From contig JAFQZK010000015.1 of the NCBI GenBank assembly GCA_017405965.1, positions 124,001 through 188,000 of the forward strand: a DNA stretch of 64,000 bases, in the 5' to 3' direction. This DNA is from Muribaculaceae bacterium (GTDB lineage Bacteria > Bacteroidota > Bacteroidia > Bacteroidales > Muribaculaceae). The translations under genes were made by a program, and so were the position numbers. Each line of letters starts with the position of its first letter. The first letter of the stretch is position 1. A model generated the notes under the pieces. The model did no database searches. It was given only the letters and a program-made list of their open reading frames with translations, and had not been told where the DNA came from. Positions 32,616 through 40,907 of the stretch are shown piece after piece.

Positions 32616-35286
32616 ATTGTCAATGAAGAGCATCAAGCATAAGTTGTTGGCCACACTGGCCGTGGCATTGCTGGCCCCCGCCGCAGTGCACGCCCAGATG
32701 AGCTATACTTCTAATGACACCATCTATAATCCCAAAGTCGTCTTCACGGCTTCGCCGACGCAGTATCTCATTGCCGGCATCCGTGTCGAGGGTGTGGACA
32801 ACTATGATGAGGATATCATCATCGGTTACTCGGGTTTGGCCGTCGGACAACGTGTTGATATCCCTGGTGAAGACATCAAGTCGGCAGCCAAGCGATTCTG
32901 GCGTCAAGGCTTGTTCTCCAAGGTGCAGATTCAGGTCGAGAAGATCTATCAGGACCAGGCATGGCTCGTATTCAACCTGCGTCAGCAACCCCGTGTGTCG
33001 CAAGTCAATTACAACGGCATGAAAGGTGGTGAGAAGAAAGACATCATCGAGCGTCTGAGTTTCCAGCCGGGTAGCCAGATGACGCCCAACATCGCCGACC
33101 GCATCAAGATCATTGTCGAGAAATACTATGCCAACAAGGGCTTCGGTCAAGCTACCTGCGAGGTCGTGCAGATTCCCGATCTGAGCAAGCAGAACGAGGT
33201 CATCGTCAACATCAACGTTGACAAGCACGAGAAAATCAAGGTGCACAAGATCTACATCGACGGTAATGAGGTGCTGAGCGACCGCAAGATCAAGCGCACC
33301 ATGAAGAAGACCAACGAGAAGAAGGACATCTGGAAAATTTTCTCACAGAAGAAGTTCGTCCAGAGCGACTATGAGGACGACAAGCAGCTCATCATCGACA
33401 AGTATAACGAGAAGGGCTACCGCGATGCCGTCATCTTGAGCGACAGCGTGGTCCCCTACGACGAGAAGAGTGTTGACGTTTACCTCAAGGTCGACGAGGG
33501 CAAGCGCTACTACATCTCGGGCATCAACTGGGTGGGTAACACGGTTTATCCGTCGGTGATTCTCAACGAGATACTTGGTATCAAGAAGGGTGACGTCTAT
33601 AATCAGAAACTGCTCAACAAGCGCACCCAGGAAGACGATGACGCGGTGTCCAACCTCTACCTCAACAATGGTTACCTGTTCTACCAGCTCATCCCCATCG
33701 AGACCAAGATCGAGGGCGACAGCATTGACCTGGAGATGCGCATGTATGAGGGCAAGCAGGCCCGCATCAACAAGGTGGTCATCAACGGTAACGACCGCCT
33801 GTATGAGAAGGTGGTGCGCCGTGAGTTGCGTGTGCGCCCCGGTGACCTGTTCTCCAAGGAGGACCTGATGCGTTCGGCTCGTGAGATTGCCCAGACGGGA
33901 CACTTCGACCCCGAGAAGATGGACATCCGCCCCGAACCCAATCCCGATAACGGTACCGTAGATATCATTCTCAACCTCGAGAGCAAGGCCAACGACCAAG
34001 TCGAGCTGAGCGCTGGTTGGGGACAGACCGGTGTCATCCTCAAGGCCTCGTTGAAGTTCACCAACTTCTCGATGCAGAACCTGCTGCATCCGTCGTCCTA
34101 CAGGGGACTGATTCCTCAGGGCGAGGGCCAGACCTTCACCATCAGCGCCCAGACCAACGCCAAGTACTATCAGGCCTACAGCGTGTCGTTCCTTGACCCG
34201 TGGTTTGGCGGCAAGCGTCCCAACTCGCTGTCGATTTCGGCCTTCTACAGCCGTCAGACGGGTATCAACTCGTCCTATTACAGCCAGTTGTACCAGAATG
34301 CCATGTACAACTACGCCAACTCGATGTACGGCTACGGTTACGGTTATGGCGGCTATGGTTACGGCGGTTACGGGGGCTATGGCGGCTACAACTACTACGA
34401 GAACGCTTACGACCCCAACAAGTACCTGCAGATGGCCGGTGTGACCGTGGGCTTCGGTAAGCGCCTGAAGTGGCCCGATGACTACTTCACCTTCATGGCC
34501 AGCTTGAGCTACCAGTGGTACAGCCTCAAGAATTGGGAGTACCTTTATTATATGAAGAACGGTGTGTCCAACTCGTTTGTGCTGGGCTTGACCCTGTCGC
34601 GCAACAGTATCGATAACCCGTTATATACCCGTAAGGGTAGCTCTTTCACCTTGAGCTTCAATGCCACGCCTCCCGCCAGCCTGTTCGGCAAGAAGAATTG
34701 GGAAGCGTTGAGCAAGAGCACTACCGAGCAGTCCAAGAAGGATCTCTATAAGTGGATCGAGTACTGGAAACTCAAGTTCCAGGCCAAGACCTACACGCCG
34801 CTCACCGACCCTGATGGCCGCTGGACACTGGTGCTGATGACCCGCGCCGAATTCGGTCTGCTGGGTAGCTGGAACAAGTGGCTGAAGTCGCCGTTCGAGA
34901 CCTTCTATGTGGGTGGTGACGGTATGTCGGGTTCTTACACCTATGCTACCGAGACCATCGCCCTGCGTGGCTATGAGAACGGTGCGTTCACGCCTTACGG
35001 TTCCGAGGGTTATGCCTATGACCGCTTCGCCCTCGAGCTGCACTTCCCGCTGATGCTCTCGCAGAGTGCCACCATCTATCCGCTCGTGTTTGTCGAGGCT
35101 GGTAACGCCTGGACCAGCGTCAAGGACTTCAACCCGTTCAACGTCAAGCGCTCGGCTGGTGTGGGTGCCCGCATCTTCCTGCCGATGATCGGTATGATGG
35201 GTATCGACTGTGGTTACGGTTTCGACAGGGTCTTCGGCGAGAAGGGTGGCAGCAATTTCCACTTCGTGCTTGGTCAGGAATTTTAA
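32605..35286 (+). CDS. bamA: Outer membrane protein assembly factor BamA
   Basis: 893 residues with a signal peptide (about 1-31, ending AVHAQ). POTRA domains fill about 45-430 (for example GIRVEGVDNYDEDIIIGYSG and KVVINGNDRLYEKVVRRELRV). The C-terminal 16-strand barrel (about 450-893) ends in FHFVLGQEF, with the usual terminal aromatic. BamA inserts beta-barrel proteins into the outer membrane. An unusual Tyr/Gly-rich insertion of GYGGYG type lies at about residues 573-597 (DNA 34321-34398), in a probable surface loop. The start overlaps uppS; a Met six codons later is an alternative. Confidence 0.95.
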   Translation: MKSKLSMKSIKHKLLATLAVALLAPAAVHAQMSYTSNDTIYNPKVVFTASPTQYLIAGIRVEGVDNYDEDIIIGYSGLAVGQRVDIPGEDIKSAAKRFWRQGLFSKVQIQVEKIYQDQAWLVFNLRQQPRVSQVNYNGMKGGEKKDIIERLSFQPGSQMTPNIADRIKIIVEKYYANKGFGQATCEVVQIPDLSKQNEVIVNINVDKHEKIKVHKIYIDGNEVLSDRKIKRTMKKTNEKKDIWKIFSQKKFVQSDYEDDKQLIIDKYNEKGYRDAVILSDSVVPYDEKSVDVYLKVDEGKRYYISGINWVGNTVYPSVILNEILGIKKGDVYNQKLLNKRTQEDDDAVSNLYLNNGYLFYQLIPIETKIEGDSIDLEMRMYEGKQARINKVVINGNDRLYEKVVRRELRVRPGDLFSKEDLMRSAREIAQTGHFDPEKMDIRPEPNPDNGTVDIILNLESKANDQVELSAGWGQTGVILKASLKFTNFSMQNLLHPSSYRGLIPQGEGQTFTISAQTNAKYYQAYSVSFLDPWFGGKRPNSLSISAFYSRQTGINSSYYSQLYQNAMYNYANSMYGYGYGYGGYGYGGYGGYGGYNYYENAYDPNKYLQMAGVTVGFGKRLKWPDDYFTFMASLSYQWYSLKNWEYLYYMKNGVSNSFVLGLTLSRNSIDNPLYTRKGSSFTLSFNATPPASLFGKKNWEALSKSTTEQSKKDLYKWIEYWKLKFQAKTYTPLTDPDGRWTLVLMTRAEFGLLGSWNKWLKSPFETFYVGGDGMSGSYTYATETIALRGYENGAFTPYGSEGYAYDRFALELHFPLMLSQSATIYPLVFVEAGNAWTSVKDFNPFNVKRSAGVGARIFLPMIGMMGIDCGYGFDRVFGEKGGSNFHFVLGQEF

Positions 35287-35368
35287 CCAAATTAAGTTAA
35301 TCAAATAAACTTATTGCCGATCCTGCAGTCTAAGAGTCGAATTTTAACAACAAAATAATAGAAAAGAT

Positions 35369-35881
35369 ATGAAACGAATCGCTTTAATCGCAGTAGCGCT
35401 TGTTGCCGGCTTCATGGCCGCCAACGCGCAGAAGTTCGCCCTCGTTGACATGGAGTATATTCTGAAGAACATCCCTGCCTACGAGATGGCCAATGAGCAA
35501 TTGAACCAGGTGTCGCAGCGCTGGCAGCGCGAGGTTGACGAACTCAAGAAAGAGGCCGACAACATGTACAAGAACTACCAGGCCGACATGGTCTTCCTGA
35601 CCGACGACCAGAAGCAGAAGAAAGAAGCCGAGATCACCGAGAAGGAGAAAGAGGCTCAGCAGCTGCAATACAAGTACTTCGGCCCCCAGGGCGAGCTGTT
35701 CAAGAAGCGCCAGTCGCTCATCAAGCCCATTCAGGACGACGTTTATAACGCCTGCAAGAAGGTGTGTGAGGAGCGTGGCTTCCAAGTCATCTTTGATCGC
35801 GCCAGCAGCCAGAGCATCATCTTTGCCTCGCCGCGCATCGACGTGAGCAACGAGGTGCTGGAGAAGATGGGTTACAAGTAA
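35369..35881 (+). CDS. OmpH/Skp-like periplasmic chaperone, copy 1
   Basis: 170 residues with a signal peptide (about 1-20, ending AANAQ). The OmpH fold follows: a first strand KFALVDMEYILKNIP, a long charged coiled coil (about 40-115), and the closing strands VIFDRASSQSIIFASPRIDVS. Skp-type chaperones hold unfolded outer-membrane proteins for BamA, and this gene follows bamA after about 80 bases. Two paralogues are at 35980 and 40141. Confidence 0.92.
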   Translation: MKRIALIAVALVAGFMAANAQKFALVDMEYILKNIPAYEMANEQLNQVSQRWQREVDELKKEADNMYKNYQADMVFLTDDQKQKKEAEITEKEKEAQQLQYKYFGPQGELFKKRQSLIKPIQDDVYNACKKVCEERGFQVIFDRASSQSIIFASPRIDVSNEVLEKMGYK

Positions 35882-35979
35882 GATTTCAGACCTTAGGTTT
35901 TAGGCTTTCAGGTCACAGATCACGAGTGTTTTATTAAGAAAAAGGACAATTATAATAACAACGAAAATCATTTTTAGAC

Positions 35980-36492
35980 ATGTTTAAAAGATTTATGCTC
36001 TTAGCCATTACGGCTACTATGATGTGCTTTGCCGCACAAGCTCAGAAATTCGGTTACGTCAACACCAGTGAGATCTTCAACGTGATGCCCGACAAGGTTA
36101 CCGCCGAGAATACCCTCAAGCAGGTGAGTGAGAAGTATGAGACCGAGTTCAAGAACTTGCAGGATGCTTTCCAGAAGAAGATGAATGACTATGAGGCTGC
36201 TGACAAGGATCCTTCGACCCCTCAGGCTATCAAGGATCGCCACAACCAGGAGTTGCAGGATGATTACATGAAGATCCAGAACTTCCAGCAGACCGCTTCC
36301 CAGGATATTCAGCGCCAGCAGGACACCTTGCTTGCCCCCATCACTCAGAAGCTCCAGAACGCCATTCAGGCCGTTGGTGCCGAGGGCGGTTATACCTTCA
36401 TCTTTGACATGAGCAGCATGACGATTCTTTATACCGGTACCGGTGCCGAGGATATCACTGCTAAGGTAAAGGCTAAATTGGGTATCAAGTGA
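35980..36492 (+). CDS. OmpH/Skp-like periplasmic chaperone, copy 2
   Basis: 170 residues, signal peptide about 1-21 (CFAAQAQ). Same layout as copy 1: KFGYVNTSEIFNVMPDK, coiled coil with many Gln, Asp and Lys residues, closing strands YTFIFDMSSMTILYTG. The two copies differ mainly in the coiled coil, so they may prefer different clients or form mixed trimers; that is inference. A GC-rich terminator follows about 40 bases after the stop and ends the bamA operon. Confidence 0.92.
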   Translation: MFKRFMLLAITATMMCFAAQAQKFGYVNTSEIFNVMPDKVTAENTLKQVSEKYETEFKNLQDAFQKKMNDYEAADKDPSTPQAIKDRHNQELQDDYMKIQNFQQTASQDIQRQQDTLLAPITQKLQNAIQAVGAEGGYTFIFDMSSMTILYTGTGAEDITAKVKAKLGIK

Positions 36493-36530
36493 TCATGACG
36501 GTTGGCAGTTAACTGCCGCAAGACCATAGG

Positions 36531-36572
36531 CTGCCGCCAGTGTGGGAAATCCGCACCGGCGGCAGTGCTTTT
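36531..36572 (+). terminator. Terminator of the bamA-skp operon
   Basis: CTGCCGCC(A)GTG(T)GG pairs with CC(G)CAC(C)GGCGGCAG around GAAAT, followed by TGCTTTTTC. Confidence 0.75.
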
Positions 36573-36654
36573 TCAGGGACTCACATTGCGCGGATACTTA
36601 GGCCGACTCTCTTGTGGATGTAAATAATGTGAATTTGACGCTAATAAAGTGTTG

Positions 36655-36844
36655 CCTATCAACTCCTCTCTTACGATAGGGGAGGTGGATTCCTCCCCCG
36701 CCTGGGGGGAGGTGCCCGATAGGGCGGAGGAGGGGGAGTGCGCCGGATGAGTATGATCAGTCCTCTAATTATATTCTTAGATAATATCAACGCCCCCGCC
36801 GCTCCAGCGGCACCCCCTCTTATCTAAGAGGGGGAGTTGCTAAC
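36655..36844. repeat. Inverted pair of GC-rich repeat elements
   Basis: Two related elements face each other. The left one runs CAACTCCTCTCTTACGATAG then GGGAGG and G/C-rich palindromes (TCCTCCCCCGCCTGGGGGGA). The right one, read on the minus strand, begins CAACTCCCCCTCTTAGATAA and contains GCCGCTGGAGCGGC. Both carry their own hairpins. No gene is seen in 36493-36983. Confidence 0.65.
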
Positions 36845-36892
36845 GCCCTGATTGGCAAACGACAAATTCATCAAGCTCACGTCAAATAAAAG

Positions 36893-36929
36893 GAAATGGC
36901 CGAACCTCATTGCGAGGTTCAGCCATTTC
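36893..36929 (-). terminator. Terminator after the M6 protease gene
   Basis: GAAATGGC(C)GAACCTC pairs with GAGGTTC(A)GCCATTTC over a 5-base loop. On the minus strand it is followed by CTTTTATTT. Confidence 0.75.
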
Positions 36930-36983
36930 TTTCATCCGCTCAACAGGGTTCTAGCGGACATTGATGGTGATTAACTGATAGAA

Positions 36984-39887
36984 TCAGTCAGCCGACATTA
37001 AGATGTTGATGAGAGCAGTTGCATCCGAGATGTTAATCGCATGATCTTGATTAACGTCGGCGCAATCCTCACAGATGCTGGACAAGTCTTCACTCATGAG
37101 GCTGCTGATCAATAGTGTCACATCGCTGATGTTCACTAGTCCGTCATGGTTAACATCACCGGGCTTATGTACTTGTCCGTTCTGGAACAGCGTCACTTCC
37201 TGGGTGTTACTCCAAGCGCTCTCGCTGCCGTCAGAATACAGGGCTTTCACCTTATAAAGATAAGTGCCCTCGGCCACAAGACCTGCCACGGTGTAGAACT
37301 GGTCGGTGATGTCAGTAACGAGGCGGTAGGTGTCGTCACCATACTCAACGGCGTTAAGCTTAGCGTTGGCAGTGATGTCACCGGGATAGATGTACACGCT
37401 CTGGATAGCGATGTAGTTGCTGCGGGCCTGTACACGCACGCGGTCACTCGATGAGCAGTTCAGCACAACGGTGATCTCCTGGAAGTCGTCCTCGTCCGAG
37501 GAGCCTAACGTATAGTCACGACTTTGCGAGCCGGTGGATACCCTGACTTGACCCACGCCGTAGTTGGAGGGATAATAGGATTTAACCCTGACGACCACGG
37601 TCACCTGGCTGTTGCCTGTCAGGTCAAGCGTCGGGCTCACAATGGCGCCATAGGTAGTGCTCCACCAACTGCTGGACGCGCCAGTGATGACAAAGCCTTC
37701 GTTGACAAACAGGTAGTTCTCGGCACTCCAGCCATCGGGCAGATAGTCGGTTGCTGTAGTGGCCACGTTGGGCAAGCTGCCGTTATCATTGGTCACTGCC
37801 TCGACGTCCGTCAGATCGCAGACACCACCCTCGACAGGTTCGGGGCCATCGGGTTTGGTCATCACTTCGAGGGTGTAGCTTATCACGTTCTCGGCCGGGG
37901 TCTGGTCGGTCCAGTCGGCGCGGAACTGGGTCAAGTTGATGTACTCCTCATCGGCGGGCAGCATCACGGGAGTATAGCTCTCGATGAGACCCTGTCCCGT
38001 CAAGTTCACGGTCACATTCTCAGCTCCAACGCTGGCAAGCGTCAAGGTGGCGTTGTAGTTTTGTACTGCCTTCGGTGAGAAGGTCACCGTCACGGTCACA
38101 CCATTAGCGGCATTGTTGCGGTTGATGACGGTGGGATTGACAGCGAACACATTGTTGGGATCGTTGAGCGTCAGCGTCACATTGTCAGTCAATGCCAGAC
38201 CAGTGACGGTGAAAGTCTTGGTAATGCTGCTGTTCACGGGTGTTGCACCGCAGTCGACGTTTTCGGCCGACACCTCGATGGTGGGATCGGTAATGGCGCC
38301 CTTCATGTACCAGAAGCTTGCCGTGCCGTCGTTGTTGATGACCATCTCGGTCACGGGTTTGCCCAGATAGCCGGCATTGCCCGAGATGTTTCCGTTGGCT
38401 GTCATGTTGAGCTTGGCGGCGGGAGTCGAGTTGTCGGTGAACTCGGTTTTGCCATTCCTGGGCCAGGTGTCGCCGCTCTCGTTGTTGGTCGACAAGGTGT
38501 TGTCGGCAGGCATGATGGTGATCAGCTGGATGTTCTGGTTATTGGGCGTGTTCTGCTGCCAGCGGCTGGCGCTGTAGGTGATGTGGTGGATCAGCATACC
38601 CTGTGCGGGCAGATACCTGTCCCATCCCTGTTGACGGCGGTTCTCGATGATGAAGAACTCGTTGCCGTTGATGTCGCTCTGGATGAACAAAGCCTTGTCG
38701 GTCTCTTCATTCTTCTGGTTCCAGATGGGCAAGGTGTAGTAGGTTCCGGGATTGGGAATGACGTAGTCAATCCAACCCATGAAGTTCTTCTCATAGGCCG
38801 AGTAGCCCACGGGAGTATAGGTGTCGTCGGCATAGCAACCGGTGTCCATGATGTCCCAGTAGCCCATGCCATAGTGGCCGCCATAGTTCGTGTCATAGAA
38901 GTCGGGCAGACCCAGGCAGTGACCGAACTCGTGGCAGAAGGTACCGATACCGTCGATGGTCGAGCCGTTGTCACTGCTGCCGTGCACCTCGTTGAACACA
39001 GCGAAGTTGTTCACGTAAGGGCCGCTGCCATTGGGGCGGAAGGCACCGTTACCACCCAGGCCATAGTAGGAGGCCGACTGGAGATTCCAGTTGCAGGGCC
39101 AGATGGCGCTGGGAACGGAGTAAGAGGCTTGAGCCTCGCCTACGCCGGCGTAGATGACGATGACCACGTCACAATAGTTGTCGTTGTTGGTGTCAAAAGG
39201 ACTGAAGGAAACCCCGTCGGCAGCAGCCATCTGGCAGGCCTCGGTAACCATTGAGCCCAGGCGCTGGTCGTTACCGCCCGAGTCATTGCCGCCATAGTAC
39301 TGGCGGTTCTGGGACAGCTCGTAGATGCCGAACACCTCAAAGTCGGGGTCATATTTTCCGTTGGACTGGTCCTTGAAGTACTGCTGGACACTGGTGTTAC
39401 CCGTTAGCATGGCTTGGATGAGCTGCTCGCGGGTATTTTTGAACTTCTTGTCCTTGAATTCGACAAGAATGATGGGCACCTTGCGGGTTCCCTGTGCGGG
39501 CACGTCAGCATCAGCGTTGCTGCCTCCGACGCCTAAAGTGGGCACGCCCTTCTTAGGTGTGAAAACCCTTTGTTGCATCGTCAGGTTGCTGCGTTGAGCG
39601 GCGATGAACGCATTTTCAGCGGCAGTGCGGTCTTTGGCCTCATGTGCACGCACGCTGGTCAAGCCCGTCAATGACGACCTGTAGTAGAAATCACCGTCGT
39701 CTCCCAGGGCGACCATTAAGCCATCGCTCGTGAGCAGGGCATGGTTGAATGCGTTACCTACGGCCTGCACCGTCAGGGTGGTGCCGTCACTCTGTTTTAA
39801 TGTGTGCCAGCCGGGTTTAGCGGGCATTGCCACTGCTGCAAATACACAGCAGAACAGCAGCATCAAAGAAATACAAATCTTTTTCAT
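36984..39887 (-). CDS. Secreted M6-family metalloprotease with C-terminal dockerin
   Basis: 967 residues with a signal peptide (about 1-20, CCVFAAVAM). The M6 (immune inhibitor A-like) catalytic domain spans about 125-480. Its zinc motif is HEFGHCLGLPDFYD starting at His319 (HExxHxxGxxD). The next region is an ASPM/HYDIN-like Ig fold (about 540-640), followed by a fibronectin-like and carbohydrate-binding-like beta-rich part (about 650-900). The last 60 residues form two dockerin-like loops (DVNHDGLVNISDVTLLI, DVNQDHAINISDATALI). It probably degrades extracellular protein; the dockerin may dock it to a surface or secreted partner. It interrupts the otherwise clustered skp genes. Confidence 0.9.
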   Translation of the reverse strand: MKKICISLMLLFCCVFAAVAMPAKPGWHTLKQSDGTTLTVQAVGNAFNHALLTSDGLMVALGDDGDFYYRSSLTGLTSVRAHEAKDRTAAENAFIAAQRSNLTMQQRVFTPKKGVPTLGVGGSNADADVPAQGTRKVPIILVEFKDKKFKNTREQLIQAMLTGNTSVQQYFKDQSNGKYDPDFEVFGIYELSQNRQYYGGNDSGGNDQRLGSMVTEACQMAAADGVSFSPFDTNNDNYCDVVIVIYAGVGEAQASYSVPSAIWPCNWNLQSASYYGLGGNGAFRPNGSGPYVNNFAVFNEVHGSSDNGSTIDGIGTFCHEFGHCLGLPDFYDTNYGGHYGMGYWDIMDTGCYADDTYTPVGYSAYEKNFMGWIDYVIPNPGTYYTLPIWNQKNEETDKALFIQSDINGNEFFIIENRRQQGWDRYLPAQGMLIHHITYSASRWQQNTPNNQNIQLITIMPADNTLSTNNESGDTWPRNGKTEFTDNSTPAAKLNMTANGNISGNAGYLGKPVTEMVINNDGTASFWYMKGAITDPTIEVSAENVDCGATPVNSSITKTFTVTGLALTDNVTLTLNDPNNVFAVNPTVINRNNAANGVTVTVTFSPKAVQNYNATLTLASVGAENVTVNLTGQGLIESYTPVMLPADEEYINLTQFRADWTDQTPAENVISYTLEVMTKPDGPEPVEGGVCDLTDVEAVTNDNGSLPNVATTATDYLPDGWSAENYLFVNEGFVITGASSSWWSTTYGAIVSPTLDLTGNSQVTVVVRVKSYYPSNYGVGQVRVSTGSQSRDYTLGSSDEDDFQEITVVLNCSSSDRVRVQARSNYIAIQSVYIYPGDITANAKLNAVEYGDDTYRLVTDITDQFYTVAGLVAEGTYLYKVKALYSDGSESAWSNTQEVTLFQNGQVHKPGDVNHDGLVNISDVTLLISSLMSEDLSSICEDCADVNQDHAINISDATALINILMSAD

Positions 39888-39970
39888 TTGAATCTTGGTT
39901 ATGAATGTTGAATTTTGGTTTTAGGCTTTAGTCGTTCGATGTTGACAAACTATCCTTTTTTTTTACGCCA

Positions 39971-40001
39971 CAAATATAAGTAATATTATTAAAGCGACAA
40001 T
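39971..40001 (-). promoter_or_regulatory. Promoter of the M6 protease gene
   Basis: On the minus strand ATTG, 19 bases, TATATTTG (39978-39971). One mismatch in the -33 half; the leader is about 80 bases. Confidence 0.55.
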
Positions 40002-40070
40002 TTAATCATTCAATTCAAGATAAACAGATTATGGTTTTTGGTGGGGTGAAGTTTTGATTGCTGCCACTTG

Positions 40071-40102
40071 CTTGTAAGGTATTGAAAAAAACACTACCTT
40101 TG
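40071..40102 (+). promoter_or_regulatory. Promoter of skp copy 3
   Basis: CTTG (40071-40074), 20 bases, TACCTTTG (40095-40102), 38 bases before the ATG at 40141. Confidence 0.65.
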
Positions 40103-40140
40103 CCGTAACAAAAGTCATTAATGAATAACAGGAAACTACT

Positions 40141-40644
40141 ATGAAGAGAATTCTCATGATAGCAGTGGCAATGTTGCCGCTCGTGTTGTTGGCCCAGGCC
40201 AGGATTGGCATCGTGAACTCGCAGGAACTGTTTGACCTCATGCCCGAGAAGGCAGCTGCCGAGGCACAGCTCAAGACCTTGAGCGACAGGTATCATGCCG
40301 AATATGAAATGCTGCAGCGCGACTTTGACAAGAAGTATGCCGACTATCAGACCGTGGCTGCCGATGCCTCGATGCCCGAGACCATCAAGGAGCGCCGCGT
40401 GCAGGAACTGCAGGAGAGCGACAAGAAAATGCGTGAGTTTGAGCGTCGTGTCGCCGACGAGATCAACGCTCGCCGCGAGGCCCTGACCAAACCGCTCACC
40501 GACAAAATCCAGGCCGCTATCCGCCAGGCCGGAGAACAAGGCGAGTTCGACCTGGTGTTCGACACCGCTGTAACCCCTGTTGCCTATACTGGCCACAGCA
40601 CTGTCGACCTCATGCCGGTAGTCAAAGCCATCCTCGGCCTCTAG
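40141..40644 (+). CDS. OmpH/Skp-like periplasmic chaperone, copy 3
   Basis: 167 residues, signal peptide about 1-20 (MLPLVLLAQA). The first strand RIGIVNSQELFDLMPEKAAAE, the charged coiled coil and the closing strands FDLVFDTAVTPVAYTG follow the Skp plan. Unlike copies 1 and 2 it has its own promoter and terminator, and an M6 protease on the opposite strand separates it from them. It may therefore be regulated separately from bamA. Confidence 0.9.
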   Translation: MKRILMIAVAMLPLVLLAQARIGIVNSQELFDLMPEKAAAEAQLKTLSDRYHAEYEMLQRDFDKKYADYQTVAADASMPETIKERRVQELQESDKKMREFERRVADEINARREALTKPLTDKIQAAIRQAGEQGEFDLVFDTAVTPVAYTGHSTVDLMPVVKAILGL

Positions 40645-40672
40645 TGCCGTTGGCAGGACAGTAAAAAACAAG

Positions 40673-40708
40673 AAAACCTGCATCGCAATTTGCGATGCAG
40701 GTTTTTAT
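40673..40708 (+). terminator. Terminator after skp copy 3
   Basis: AAACCTGCATCGCAA and TTGCGATGCAGGTTT pair without mismatch and are followed by TTATT. Confidence 0.8.
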
Positions 40709-40715
40709 TCACTTG

Positions 40716-40790
<75 letters not shown>

Positions 40791-40820
40791 ATGTATGGCA
40801 TTTTCCTTGAAATGCGGGTG

Positions 40821-40852
40821 CAAAGATAATACCATTTTTGTTCTTGTGCAAG
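40821..40852 (-). promoter_or_regulatory. Promoter of tRNA-His
   Basis: On the minus strand CTTG, 20 bases, TATCTTTG (40828-40821), about 30 bases before the tRNA. Confidence 0.65.
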
Positions 40853-40907
40853 AATTATGTCAAAATTCTTTGATTTTTTCTTTCATGAGGGTTAAGCGCA
40901 GTGCTTT

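Noticed and set aside
36655-36844. Insertion-sequence ends around the GC-rich facing repeats
   Set aside because: No transposase frame lies between them and no target duplication could be made out.
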